Part shown: positions 1 through 7,601 of the stretch, in pieces
Position numbering within the stretch: position 1 is the first letter of the stretch
How the letters are laid out: every line of letters begins with the position of its first letter
DNA from: a virus
Virus record (IMG/VR): IMGVR_UViG_3300028268_000004
Coordinates: 1-33,120 of that record
DNA: 33,120 nt
Reading direction: 5' to 3' (one strand)
Translations under genes and position numbers: made by a program
The notes under the pieces: generated by a model
What the model saw: the letters and a program-made list of their open reading frames with translations, nothing else
Databases searched by the model: none
What the model was told of the DNA's origin: nothing

Positions 1-612
1 ATCCGGGCCAGTGGGGGAGATTTAGGGGGGAAGCGAGACCATCATCAGGGGGTTTCCCTAGCTGGCCCGCTGAAGTATCTCCCACTCTTGACACTCATTT
101 TGGAGATAAACAAGGACCGGAAGACCAGCACATAAATGGAGGGGGGGGTCTCTTTGTGCCTCACTTCTCACTATGCGAAAGCGGGAGATCCGACAACGGA
201 CAACTACCTCGTCACTGGGAGTTCCTTTGACCCGTTTATGGTTGAGCAAAATTCCCAAGTAACTCTTCCGAAACTTCCTACTCTACGCGCCCAAAGTACA
301 CCGAACTATGGAGTCTGCTTGGGGATAGACCCAGAAATAAATGTCAGAGAAGAAATAATGGGGACTCTAGCTTCTGCTCATAAATCAGGGACAGGAACCC
401 AACCAGTAGTCCAAATTCCAGTAGGAGTTCGTCGTCTTACACCGAGGGAGTGTGAAAGGTTACAAGGATTTCCAGACGACTACACGAAGATCGGGGATAA
501 GACCCCAGATGGGCCAAGATATAAATCTCTAGGAAATTCGATGGCCGTTCCAGTAATGCGATGGATTGGAGAAAGAATTCAGATGGTGGAAGACTTGAAA
601 AATATGGTATAA
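1..612 (+). pseudogene. C5-cytosine DNA methyltransferase, C-terminal part, reading frame broken
   Basis: This is the C-terminal part of a Dcm-type cytosine-5 DNA methyltransferase; the 5' end lies outside the window. Bases 3 to about 150 read in frame 3 as a typical variable region ending in EDQHINGGGGLFVP. The conserved C-terminus reads in frame 1, with motif IX (RRLTPRECERLQGFPDDYT) and motif X (RYKSLGNSMAVPVMRWIG). Frame 1 has a TAA at 133-135 and frame 3 stops near 230, so one indel between about 138 and 165 is needed to join them. A run of eight G at 141-148 is the obvious place; removing one G restores one frame. The ATG at 136 is therefore probably not a true start. The break could be an assembly error, a phase-variable tract, programmed frameshifting or real inactivation. 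The target-recognition region would be just upstream of the break. Confidence 0.8.
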
Positions 613-626
613 TCCAGAAAATGGAC
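612..626. promoter_or_regulatory. Dispersed palindromic operator-like site 1
   Basis: ATCCAGAAAATGGAC matches the reverse complement of the consensus GTCCATTTTCTGGAC with one change at the outer base. It overlaps the last base of the methyltransferase stop codon and ends 11 bp before the TTG start of the radical SAM gene, directly against its AAGGAGG ribosome site. Confidence 0.8.
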
Positions 627-637
627 AAGGAGGGAGT

Positions 638-1606
638 TTGAACAACATAGTAAAACTTGAAGACATTGGGTTCTACACCCTGTCCGACAAGAGATGTGCA
701 GGAGCGTCAGAAAACTCCGATCTCCAGCGGTGTGAACTGATCCTCACTGGGCGGTGCAATTTTAAATGCCCCTACTGCCGACGAGTTGGAGGATCTGACC
801 TAAATTTTGATCTCGCCAAACGAACCGTGATTTGGTGGTGTGCTGAAGGATTGAAGAATATCAGATTCTCGGGTGGAGAACCCACACTATACAATGGCCT
901 TGTGGATTTGGTTAAGTTGGCCTATACAAACGGAGTTGAGCATATCGCCGTATCTACGAACGGGTCTTCGTCTAGAGCAATGTATGACCATCTACTTCTA
1001 GCAGGAGTAAATGACTTTAGCATCTCTCTGGACGCCTGTTGCTCTGTGGACGGAGATCGAATGGCTGGGATCTCAGGTTCATGGGACCATGTAACTGAAA
1101 ATATCCGATATTTGTCCCACCAGACATACGTTACGGTCGGAGTGGTCCTTACCGATTACAATTACCGAGAATTGGATGGGATCATTCGTTTTGCGGATAG
1201 TTTGGGTGTTTCAGACATCCGAATAATTCCCGCAGCTCAAGAAGGCAATCGTCTCCGAGAAGTAGTTGTGTCGGAGGACTTGCTCCAAAAATATCCAATT
1301 CTTGCATATCGCATTAAGAATATTTGGGAAGGAAAAGCAGTTCGCGGATTACAGGAAATCGACTCAAAAAAGTGCGGGTTGGTGCTAGACGATATGGCGA
1401 TTTGTCAGAACCAGCACTACCCGTGTATTATTTACATGCGGGAGGGTGGGAGTCCGATTGGAAAAGTTGGTCCTAACATGAGACAGGAACGTAAAGATTG
1501 GTTCTTGCGTCATGATACCCACAAAGATACGATCTGCGGGAATAATTGCTTGGATGTATGCGTGGACTATAACAACAAGTATCGTAGTTTTCATGGTACA
1601 GAGTAG
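638..1606 (+). CDS. Radical SAM protein
   Basis: Radical SAM enzymes use a [4Fe-4S] cluster to split S-adenosylmethionine and start radical chemistry. The cluster motif CxxxCxxC is at C40, C44 and C47 (GRCNFKCPYC), and the SAM-binding GGEP motif is near residue 80. Further cysteines at about 246, 256 and 263 and at about 300, 304 and 308 (CGNNCLDVC) suggest an auxiliary Fe-S site, as in MoaA or SPASM-type members. The 322-residue length fits the family. The start is TTG at 638, chosen because AAGGAGG lies just upstream; an operator-like palindrome sits immediately before it. The gene is followed after 15 bp by rtcB, so the two are probably co-translated. Substrate unknown: modification of RNA, a nucleotide or a peptide are all possible. 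Confidence 0.88.
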   Translation: MNNIVKLEDIGFYTLSDKRCAGASENSDLQRCELILTGRCNFKCPYCRRVGGSDLNFDLAKRTVIWWCAEGLKNIRFSGGEPTLYNGLVDLVKLAYTNGVEHIAVSTNGSSSRAMYDHLLLAGVNDFSISLDACCSVDGDRMAGISGSWDHVTENIRYLSHQTYVTVGVVLTDYNYRELDGIIRFADSLGVSDIRIIPAAQEGNRLREVVVSEDLLQKYPILAYRIKNIWEGKAVRGLQEIDSKKCGLVLDDMAICQNQHYPCIIYMREGGSPIGKVGPNMRQERKDWFLRHDTHKDTICGNNCLDVCVDYNNKYRSFHGTE

Positions 1607-1621
1607 AAAAAGGAGTAACAG

Positions 1622-2803
1622 ATGCAAGTTCTATCTGACAAAGTAACTGTTTTTGGCACAATAGACGAAAACGCCGTAAAACAAATACTTCGGACCTCCG
1701 AAAACGAAAGCGTTGTAAGAGCTTCCATTTGTGCGGACGGACATGTTGGTTACGGAGTGCCGATTGGCGGAGTTGTCGCTTATCGAGATTCTATTAGCCC
1801 AACTGGAGTTGGTTACGACATCGGATGTGGAAATCTAGCCGTCCGTTTAGACATTCCCGGATCAGAACTCCGAACCAACATTAAGAAAATAATGGATGAT
1901 ATTTGGAGCACAATCAGTTTCGGAATCGGACAGAAGAACAACGAGACAGTAGATTCTGAACTGTTTGAATCGGACTCCTGGAAACTTCCCGCTATTGCTC
2001 CTTTGAAGGAAATGGCTCGTCAGCAGCTTGGCACGGTGGGGAGCGGAAATCACTACGTTGATTTGTTTACCGATGAACTGGATCGCGTTTGGGTTGGGGT
2101 TCACTTTGGGTCGCGCGGACTGGGGCACAAGACAGCTACCTACTTCCTGAAAGCCGCAGGAGCAAAGGATGGGATGGATGTAGAACCTTGCGTACTTCCT
2201 GTAGATAGCGAACTCGGATCAGACTATTTGGTCGGAATGAAATTGTCTGGGGAGTACGCTTATATCGGTCGCAATTGGGTGTGTAATCGGGTCGCCAATA
2301 TTCTCGGAGCGACTGCTCTAGAAGAAGTTCACAACCACCACAACTTCGCTTGGAGAGAAAACCACGGCGGAGAAGACCTCTGGGTAGTTCGTAAAGGATC
2401 GACTCCTGCTTTCCCTGGTCAAAAGGGTTTTGTCGGTGGTACAATGGGAGAGAAGTCGGTGATTTTGGAAGGTGTTGAAAACGAAAACGCCAAGTATTCG
2501 TTGTACTCTACTGTCCATGGAGCAGGTCGTGCTATGGGGCGCGCGGAAGCGAAGGGTACTTTTGATCGAAAGACTGGAGCAGTAAAGAGAGTCGGAAAGG
2601 TCGCCCCCGAGATGATGAAATCCTGGGTTGACAAATCTGGGATTGAACTTCGAGGAGCAGGTTTGGATGAATCTCCAGACTGCTATAAACGACTTCCTGA
2701 AGTTTTAGAAGCGTGTGGAGATTCGATCAAGATTCTGCATACCTTAACTCCTGTGGGTGTTGCAATGGCGGGAGCAAATGAATACGATCCGTTTAAAGAC
2801 TGA
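1622..2803 (+). CDS. rtcB: RtcB-family RNA ligase
   Basis: RtcB joins RNA ends carrying 2',3'-cyclic phosphate or 3'-phosphate to 5'-OH ends, using GTP and Mn2+. Metal and nucleotide motifs are all visible: DGHVGYGVPIGG (residues 39-50), YDIGCG (65-70, Cys69), GSGNHY (140-145), GVHFGSRGLGH (159-169), HHNFAWREN (239-247), RKGSTPAFPG (257-266) and STVHGAGR (296-303), where His299 is expected to carry the GMP. At 393 residues it is slightly shorter than E. coli RtcB (about 408) and looks intact. The start ATG follows AAAGGAG. In a phage, an RtcB can repair RNAs such as tRNAs cut by host anticodon nucleases; that role is inference here. It sits 15 bp after the radical SAM gene. Confidence 0.95.
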   Translation: MQVLSDKVTVFGTIDENAVKQILRTSENESVVRASICADGHVGYGVPIGGVVAYRDSISPTGVGYDIGCGNLAVRLDIPGSELRTNIKKIMDDIWSTISFGIGQKNNETVDSELFESDSWKLPAIAPLKEMARQQLGTVGSGNHYVDLFTDELDRVWVGVHFGSRGLGHKTATYFLKAAGAKDGMDVEPCVLPVDSELGSDYLVGMKLSGEYAYIGRNWVCNRVANILGATALEEVHNHHNFAWRENHGGEDLWVVRKGSTPAFPGQKGFVGGTMGEKSVILEGVENENAKYSLYSTVHGAGRAMGRAEAKGTFDRKTGAVKRVGKVAPEMMKSWVDKSGIELRGAGLDESPDCYKRLPEVLEACGDSIKILHTLTPVGVAMAGANEYDPFKD

Positions 2804-2816
2804 TCATGGAGAGAAC

Positions 2817-3173
2817 ATGAAGTTAAAAGCAGGGAGTAAAGTAAAATTCTTGTCAGAGAAAAGACCCTACACTGTGCAGGCTTCTGATGAGCGATACGCA
2901 GTCTGTACAAAACCATTCAATCCACAGCACACGGTTCTCTACGCCATCATTGACTTCGAGGAAAATGTGCGTGGGCCGGAAAACCTTATATTTGGCCTGG
3001 GTGCAGAAACGCGGAAGCAGTGCGAAGACATACTGGATCGTCTAAATGGTCGTCTTGATTCGGGATCTCGTGAATTGATAGGTACCGAGCTAGAACGGCA
3101 CATTTGCATAAACCAGACAGAGGTATCACACCGCAACCGAATTGAACTTGACATTGAGAAAATAATTGACTAA
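2817..3173 (+). CDS. Conserved phage protein of unknown function
   Basis: A 118-residue protein. I chose ATG 2817 because GGAGAG precedes it; an in-frame ATG at 2757 would run 47 bp into rtcB and lacks a good ribosome site. The sequence opens with a short beta-rich segment (KLKAGSKVKF) and contains PFNPQHTVLYAIIDFEENVRGPENLIFG, a pattern I recall in small phage proteins of unknown function. It has two cysteines, no transmembrane segment and no catalytic motif I can name. It ends just before a long (39-bp) gap holding an operator-like palindrome, so it may be the last gene of the radical SAM-rtcB transcript. Confidence 0.8.
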   Translation: MKLKAGSKVKFLSEKRPYTVQASDERYAVCTKPFNPQHTVLYAIIDFEENVRGPENLIFGLGAETRKQCEDILDRLNGRLDSGSRELIGTELERHICINQTEVSHRNRIELDIEKIID

Positions 3174-3185
3174 CCTTTGTAGGTA

Positions 3186-3200
3186 GTCCATTTTCTGGAC
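3186..3200. promoter_or_regulatory. Dispersed palindromic operator-like site 2 (exact consensus)
   Basis: GTCCATTTTCTGGAC, an exact copy. It sits in the 39-bp gap between two genes and ends 12 bp before the GTG start at 3213, abutting AAAGGAGG. Arms GTCCA and TGGAC are separated by TTTTC. Confidence 0.85.
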
Positions 3201-3212
3201 AAAGGAGGGTGA

Positions 3213-3419
3213 GTGGCAAACTACGTAGCAACAGTAGAAATTGAATTTGATGACGAAGACTTGAAGGATATGTATGGGGATTCATGGAACCGAGCGGATG
3301 TTCATGACATTCTTTTCGGAGAACTACAGAATTTTACCCTCGGAAGTCCCTGGATTAAGCAGATCACACGAAACGGAAGAAATACTATCACTAACTTGGA
3401 TGAATTGGAGGAAAGATGA
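3213..3419 (+). CDS. Small acidic hypothetical protein
   Basis: A 68-residue protein starting with GTG at 3213 behind AAAGGAGG. It begins with a likely beta strand (YVATVEIEF) followed by an acidic helical stretch (DDEDLKDMYGDSW) and ends highly charged (LDELEER). No known family recognised. Its stop overlaps the next start (ATGA), indicating translational coupling. It is the first gene after operator-like site 2. Confidence 0.75.
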   Translation: MANYVATVEIEFDDEDLKDMYGDSWNRADVHDILFGELQNFTLGSPWIKQITRNGRNTITNLDELEER

Positions 3420-3832
3420 GCGACGGAATCACTGACGGGTATAGAGACGCACAGGAACCGGAATTCGAAGTTCCCGCGATAAAGTGCTTCGAGAAGGGTG
3501 AAAGGATGAACTGGCAACAGAAAGCATTAGCTTTGCATTCTTTGTCGGGAACTTTCAACTTTAGTCTACATCTTCGGGAAGATGGGACTTGGTTTGTCAA
3601 CTTAACCGGCATAGAAAGGAAAGAGGGTCGTTGCTTATCGTCTGGGTGTCAAGTTGCGAAAACTCCAGAACAGGCAATTGAGGGATGCTGGGCGTGGGCT
3701 ACGGAGTCTGGTTACTACTTAGTGAAGGGTGCTTCTTCAGATGATCGTAGGGCCTTCAAATGGAACGGATTTATGTGGGAAGAGATTGAGGAGGAAAACA
3801 GTGAAATACCAAAACCTAGTAGACGCCCTTAA
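3416..3832 (+). CDS. Hypothetical protein, Trp-rich
   Basis: A 138-residue ORF from an ATG that overlaps the previous stop (ATGA). A second in-frame ATG at 3506 (MNWQQKALALHSLSG) has its own GAAAGG ribosome site and would give a 108-residue product; the N-terminal 30 residues look less protein-like, so this internal start is a real alternative. The body has many aromatic residues (DGTWFVNL, GCWAWATESGYYLV, WNGFMWEEIE) suggesting a compact beta-rich fold. I recognise no family. Confidence 0.7.
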   Translation: MSDGITDGYRDAQEPEFEVPAIKCFEKGERMNWQQKALALHSLSGTFNFSLHLREDGTWFVNLTGIERKEGRCLSSGCQVAKTPEQAIEGCWAWATESGYYLVKGASSDDRRAFKWNGFMWEEIEEENSEIPKPSRRP

Positions 3833-4016
3833 TGAGGCCAATATTTTCATAGAAAAGGGAAGCTGCTTACTTAATCTTACAAACGAGGTTGGAATGAACA
3901 ATCTAGAAACCGTAGTCCAAGGATCATTGTCTGCTTCGGTTCGACGGTCTTCTCTTGAACTCACCAAGGCCCTATCAAAACTGAGAAAATCTGATTGGTC
4001 GGAGGAGGAAAAGTGA
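3801..4016 (+). CDS. Small helical hypothetical protein
   Basis: A 71-residue protein read from GTG 3801, which follows GAGGAGG; an upstream in-frame ATG at 3729 lies deep in the preceding gene and is unlikely. The sequence (YQNLVDALNEANIFIEKG... SSLELTKALSKLRKSDWSEEEK) is predicted helical and charged. Its stop overlaps the next GTG start (GTGA). No family recognised. Confidence 0.7.
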   Translation: MKYQNLVDALNEANIFIEKGSCLLNLTNEVGMNNLETVVQGSLSASVRRSSLELTKALSKLRKSDWSEEEK

Positions 4017-4192
4017 GACAAACCCAGTTCTCAGTTAAAAATAATGAGAAGTTTATCAATGATGTCATAAACCAAGACCTTCTAGACTGTGCGGTTGTTT
4101 GGATCTCAGACAACTTTGTTCCAGAAGATGTATTTGACAAAAAAGTTTTGGAAGACTGGGCTTTTGAAAATGGATTCAGAAAGTTTGAATAG
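4013..4192 (+). CDS. Small hypothetical protein
   Basis: A 59-residue protein from GTG 4013, preceded by GGAGGAGG and overlapping the previous stop as GTGA. It contains VVWISDNFVPEDVFDKKVLEDWAFENGF, a helical acidic sequence of the kind seen in many small phage genes of unknown role. It lies directly upstream of the primase-helicase and may be translationally coupled to it. Confidence 0.7.
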   Translation: MRQTQFSVKNNEKFINDVINQDLLDCAVVWISDNFVPEDVFDKKVLEDWAFENGFRKFE

Positions 4193-4202
4193 GAGAAGTG
4201 GG

Positions 4203-6065
4203 TTGACTGAAGACATTGATGCGCTGAAATCAGATCCAGGAGTTCTTCGGATTTACGGTAAATATGTTAAGGGACTAAAGAAGGCTGGGAATTTGTATAC
4301 GGGATGCTGCCCGCTACACGCCGATTCTTCCCCTTCATTTTCCGTGTATCCGAATATGACTTGGACCTGCTTCTCGGGGTGCGGCACGGGAAACATAATG
4401 CAGTTAGTCCAGAAAATGGAATCTTGTGACTTCAAAACAGCGGTTGAGAAAGTAAAACAAGAACTCGGGGGATGGTCTGAATCAAAGGCTCGTGTTGAGA
4501 GCACTTTCAAACCAGTTATTGAAAAGAAAAACTACCGTACTATTTCTTTAGACCAATGGAAGAAACTAGAAGATGGTCTCGCAAATTCCAAGGAAGCACA
4601 GGACTTTCTTCTGAACGAACGCGGGATTAAACTTGCAACAGCACAGCGGTTAAGACTTGGATTTGCACAAAATATTGGAAATTTGGCAGGACCAGAGGGG
4701 AAGGATATTGCAGACAAGGGTTGGATCGCCTTTCCGTGTATTGACGGAGACAAGGTAGTTTCCATCAAGTACAGGAGCATACAGAGGAAGAAGCCCGGCG
4801 GGTTTGCCCGTCAACCTGGAATGGCTACCGCAATGTTCAACATGGAATCTATCGATCCTTTCGAACCCATATATGTGGCAGAAGGCGAGATGGATAGCCT
4901 CGTATTGGAGCAGGCTGGATTCCATGCTGTCAGTGTACCTTCCGCTGGGGTAAAACTCACCCCCGAGATGAAAGACAAGCTGATGCAAGCTAGTTATGTT
5001 GTGCTAGCCGGAGATACCGACGCGACAGGTTCCGGGTACATGAACAAGCTCTGGAAGGAACTCCAAGAGCGTACCTACATGTTGACTTGGATCGAGGGAA
5101 TGAAGGACGCAAATCAGACCTTCTTAGAATTTGCATCTCGTGACTTGACAACTTTTAAGAAGACAGTTGAGGAGCTGACTAGTAAGGCCAAGAGTCAACC
5201 GATGCCTTCTATATACTCTCTACAAGAAACTCTGCTGAACGGAGAACAGACCATTCTGTCGGAGCACCCCGACCGGCTCCGGTTTCCTTGGGTTTCTGTG
5301 GACTCTATGGTGAATATTCTTCCAGGGGATGTGCTTGGAATTGGTGCTACCAACACCGGCATGGCGAAAACAACTCTAGTAGTTCAGCTTACGATGTACA
5401 ATGCTAGGAAATTTGGTCGGTGCGTATTGAACTACCAGACAGAGATGCGCCCCGAAGAAATTGCAACGATGGCCGCTGCCCAGATTCTTAGGAAGGATCG
5501 AAATTTTCTCACGATAGAAGATAAAAAACAGGCGGCGGAGGACTTGGAGGGTGTAGAATATTATGTAGGATGTGATCCACTGCTTACAGACATCAACGCC
5601 GTTCTTGACTTGTTGGAGGTGGCTATTAAGAGACTTTCTCCGTATTGTGTGGTCTTGGATCATTTCCACCATCTAACAACGGGGATGGATAATGAGACTA
5701 AAGTCCAGTCAGCAGCTATGACTAGAATTAAGCAGATTGCCCAGACATATAATGTGGTTTTCATCAATGTGGGACAACCTAGAAAAGCCACACAGCAGAC
5801 TAAAGGAAAGCAGATACACATCACCGATTTTAAGGGATCCGGAGCGTGGGGGGATGCGTCTAATGCAGTAATCGCTATTCATAGGGATCTTAACAAATCC
5901 GAAGACCCGACCACAACCAAAGGAGTATATGAGGACAAGTCTCTAATTAAACTATTGAAAGGTAGGTCAATGGGAACGGGGGCATCCGCCACGTACCTGA
6001 CCTTTTTCGGGGAATTTGCTAGCTTCGAGAGCATTGAGAACAACTACGAGGAGGAAACAGAATGA
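4203..6065 (+). CDS. Primase-helicase (T7 gp4 / DnaG-DnaB-like)
   Basis: A bifunctional replication protein that would unwind DNA and make primers at the phage fork. The TTG start at 4203 follows AGGAG; a longer in-frame ORF begins at 4089 inside the previous gene. A CHC2-type zinc ribbon uses C35/C36, H39, C56 and C60. The TOPRIM core follows with EGEMDSL (about residue 227) and GDTDATG (about 270). The RecA-like helicase domain has a Walker A region GATNTGMAKTT at about 381-391, Walker B VVLDH near 484, and FKGSGAWGDASNAVIAIHRD near 545, matching the DnaB motif 4 region. The 620-residue length fits T7 gp4-like proteins. The Walker A loop is unusual: the glycine normally before lysine is alanine. 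An operator-like sequence (4407-4421) lies inside the zinc-ribbon coding region. Confidence 0.93.
   Translation: MTEDIDALKSDPGVLRIYGKYVKGLKKAGNLYTGCCPLHADSSPSFSVYPNMTWTCFSGCGTGNIMQLVQKMESCDFKTAVEKVKQELGGWSESKARVESTFKPVIEKKNYRTISLDQWKKLEDGLANSKEAQDFLLNERGIKLATAQRLRLGFAQNIGNLAGPEGKDIADKGWIAFPCIDGDKVVSIKYRSIQRKKPGGFARQPGMATAMFNMESIDPFEPIYVAEGEMDSLVLEQAGFHAVSVPSAGVKLTPEMKDKLMQASYVVLAGDTDATGSGYMNKLWKELQERTYMLTWIEGMKDANQTFLEFASRDLTTFKKTVEELTSKAKSQPMPSIYSLQETLLNGEQTILSEHPDRLRFPWVSVDSMVNILPGDVLGIGATNTGMAKTTLVVQLTMYNARKFGRCVLNYQTEMRPEEIATMAAAQILRKDRNFLTIEDKKQAAEDLEGVEYYVGCDPLLTDINAVLDLLEVAIKRLSPYCVVLDHFHHLTTGMDNETKVQSAAMTRIKQIAQTYNVVFINVGQPRKATQQTKGKQIHITDFKGSGAWGDASNAVIAIHRDLNKSEDPTTTKGVYEDKSLIKLLKGRSMGTGASATYLTFFGEFASFESIENNYEEETE
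4407..4421. promoter_or_regulatory. Operator-like site inside the primase gene
   Basis: GTCCAGAAAATGGAA, one mismatch from the reverse-complement consensus, but buried in coding sequence (VQKMES) 200 bp after the start. It may be functional like an intragenic stoperator, or partly a coincidence of a common zinc-ribbon sequence. Confidence 0.4.
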
Positions 6066-6313
6066 GTGTTCCAGATAAAATTCAAGTGGTATATGATTGG
6101 GGAGATTGGGGTATGGGGATTTGTCATTCCATTATCTCCGAAGATGCAGACCCAAACCACCGGCACGACCTAGATGTTCTTTTAGCGGAGGTTCCGTCTA
6201 TGCAGCCGTATTGTATGGGGGAGTCTTCTAAAAATATAGAATATGCCAAAAGCCGCAAGGAGTTTGCGGGAGAACTCGTCAAGCGATACAATGCGTATAA
6301 GGAGACAAAGTGA
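6062..6313 (+). CDS. Hypothetical protein
   Basis: An 83-residue protein overlapping the primase-helicase stop (ATGA) and preceded by GAGGAGG. It contains VVYDWGDWGMGICHSIISEDADPNHRHDLDVLLAEVP and a helical C-terminus (KSRKEFAGELVKRYNAYKETK). No known domain recognised. Position between helicase and clamp suggests a replication-linked role, but that is only context. Confidence 0.75.
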   Translation: MSVPDKIQVVYDWGDWGMGICHSIISEDADPNHRHDLDVLLAEVPSMQPYCMGESSKNIEYAKSRKEFAGELVKRYNAYKETK

Positions 6314-7377
6314 ACATCCTAGCAACAGAACTTAAACATCAACTAAAGAAACTTTCGCCCGTCAAGACGGAGCAGTTTATCATCGGCCCCCACGGGGTGT
6401 CCGCACAGGATTCAGACGTGTGGGCGGTGGTAGAAAGTCCATTATCCGGACTAGGGGATCCCTTCAGTCTCAACGGTAAAAAGTTCAGTCAAGTTCTTAA
6501 TCGGATGAGTGGGCAGGTCACCGTTGATCGGGAAGACAAGAAGATTACCATCCGTTCGGCTAAGGCAAAGGTTGATCTAGAGATTGCCAACGTCAAGAGC
6601 CAGACGATCCCAGATCCGCCAGAAAAAACTATGAGTTTTTCTTGCAAGGAATTTAAATCTGCTGTTTCCACCGCCGTTTCTTCTGCTTCCACCAACAAGA
6701 GCGCAGACTTTGGAGGCGTGATTCAAGTTCGAACCCTTCCTCTAGGTCTCGAAGAAGAATCCCCTTCTGGGTATCAGGTAATAGGAACCGACGGAAATGT
6801 TCTTACCGTAGTTCTGGAGATGGCAGCAGAGCCGTATGAGACTAAATTTCTCTTAAATTTTACCGCAGCTTCGGTTGTTCAATCTCTGGATGAAGATATC
6901 ATTTTTGGAGAGACAAACACCAGCCTCCAGTTCCAGTCGGGAGGAGTCAGAGTTTTCGCATCAAAGCCAAATCAGACCTACCCAGAGTTTGGGAAACTTT
7001 TGAAAGAAGAGCCAAAGATTCTACTATCCCTAAAACCTGGGGAGTGGGTGTCGGCTTTACATACCATAGAACCTCTTATTGATACAGAGATAGACAGCGG
7101 AGGAGTGACGGGAAAGTTCAAGGAAGGAACGGTTACTTGGACCGCAGGAGGAATCGGATCTCTGGCCTCTGATGAGGCTACCTATGAACAGATTTCTCCA
7201 GATCCCATTTTTGATCCAAAGGAATTTACTCTTCGGATCAACGAAAAATATCTGTCTGGATTTCTTTCAAAAGCTGGAGATTCGGCAATCTTAAAACTCA
7301 CGGATACGAACAAGCCGGTTCAGATGGAGTCTGGGAATATTACAGTTTTGGTGATGCTAATGAAGGGAAGCAAATGA
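6310..7377 (+). CDS. Sliding clamp (DNA polymerase III beta-like)
   Basis: The beta clamp encircles DNA and tethers the polymerase. The 355-residue length is close to the usual ~366, and three repeating clamp subdomains can be traced: an N-terminal unit with LNGKKFSQVLNRM and VTVDREDKKITIRSAKAKVDL, a middle unit with FKSAVSTAVSSAS and YQVIGTDGNVLTVV, and a C-terminal unit. The end, PVQMESGNITVLVMLMKG, matches the DnaN signature near the peptide-binding cleft. The start is GTG overlapping the previous stop. A phage-encoded bacterial-type clamp implies a polymerase able to use it, either the host's or one encoded outside this window. A weak operator-like site is at 6437-6451. Confidence 0.85.
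   Translation: MNILATELKHQLKKLSPVKTEQFIIGPHGVSAQDSDVWAVVESPLSGLGDPFSLNGKKFSQVLNRMSGQVTVDREDKKITIRSAKAKVDLEIANVKSQTIPDPPEKTMSFSCKEFKSAVSTAVSSASTNKSADFGGVIQVRTLPLGLEEESPSGYQVIGTDGNVLTVVLEMAAEPYETKFLLNFTAASVVQSLDEDIIFGETNTSLQFQSGGVRVFASKPNQTYPEFGKLLKEEPKILLSLKPGEWVSALHTIEPLIDTEIDSGGVTGKFKEGTVTWTAGGIGSLASDEATYEQISPDPIFDPKEFTLRINEKYLSGFLSKAGDSAILKLTDTNKPVQMESGNITVLVMLMKGSK
6437..6451. promoter_or_regulatory. Weak operator-like site inside the clamp gene
   Basis: GTCCATTATCCGGAC, two mismatches from the consensus with both outer arms kept. It reads as SPLSGL in the clamp, similar to the SPFSGQ peptide made by exact sites elsewhere. It could be a weak intragenic site or chance. Confidence 0.3.
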
Positions 7378-7601
7378 TGGAATACGGTAAATTTAAACCA
7401 TTGGATGATATCCTCACTGATATTATACATCATATCCGTTTGGGACACTATGATGACAGAGAAGCTAGACAAAGAATTAAATTCTGGTTTGGGGAAGACC
7501 CACGAGAGGTGGAGTGCCAATGTTGGGGTTTAAATCCTATGTTGTACATGACCAATCCCCGGAGATGCCCCATATGCAAAAGGGAGGTACCATACAAATG
7601 A
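7374..7601 (+). CDS. Small zinc-ribbon-like protein
   Basis: A 75-residue protein whose start overlaps the clamp stop (ATGATG). The N-terminal half is helical (LDDILTDIIHHIRLGHYDDREARQRI) and the C-terminal half carries CQCW...CPIC, a probable four-cysteine zinc site at residues 48-70. Such short zinc ribbons in phages often bind nucleic acid or protein partners; the exact role is unknown. Its stop overlaps the next start (ATGA). Confidence 0.78.
   Translation: MMEYGKFKPLDDILTDIIHHIRLGHYDDREARQRIKFWFGEDPREVECQCWGLNPMLYMTNPRRCPICKREVPYK

Noticed and set aside
136-612. A stand-alone 158-residue protein from ATG 136
   Set aside because: Its beginning is better explained as the C-terminal part of a frame-broken methyltransferase that continues upstream in another frame; ATG 136 is out of place and precedes no natural N-terminus.
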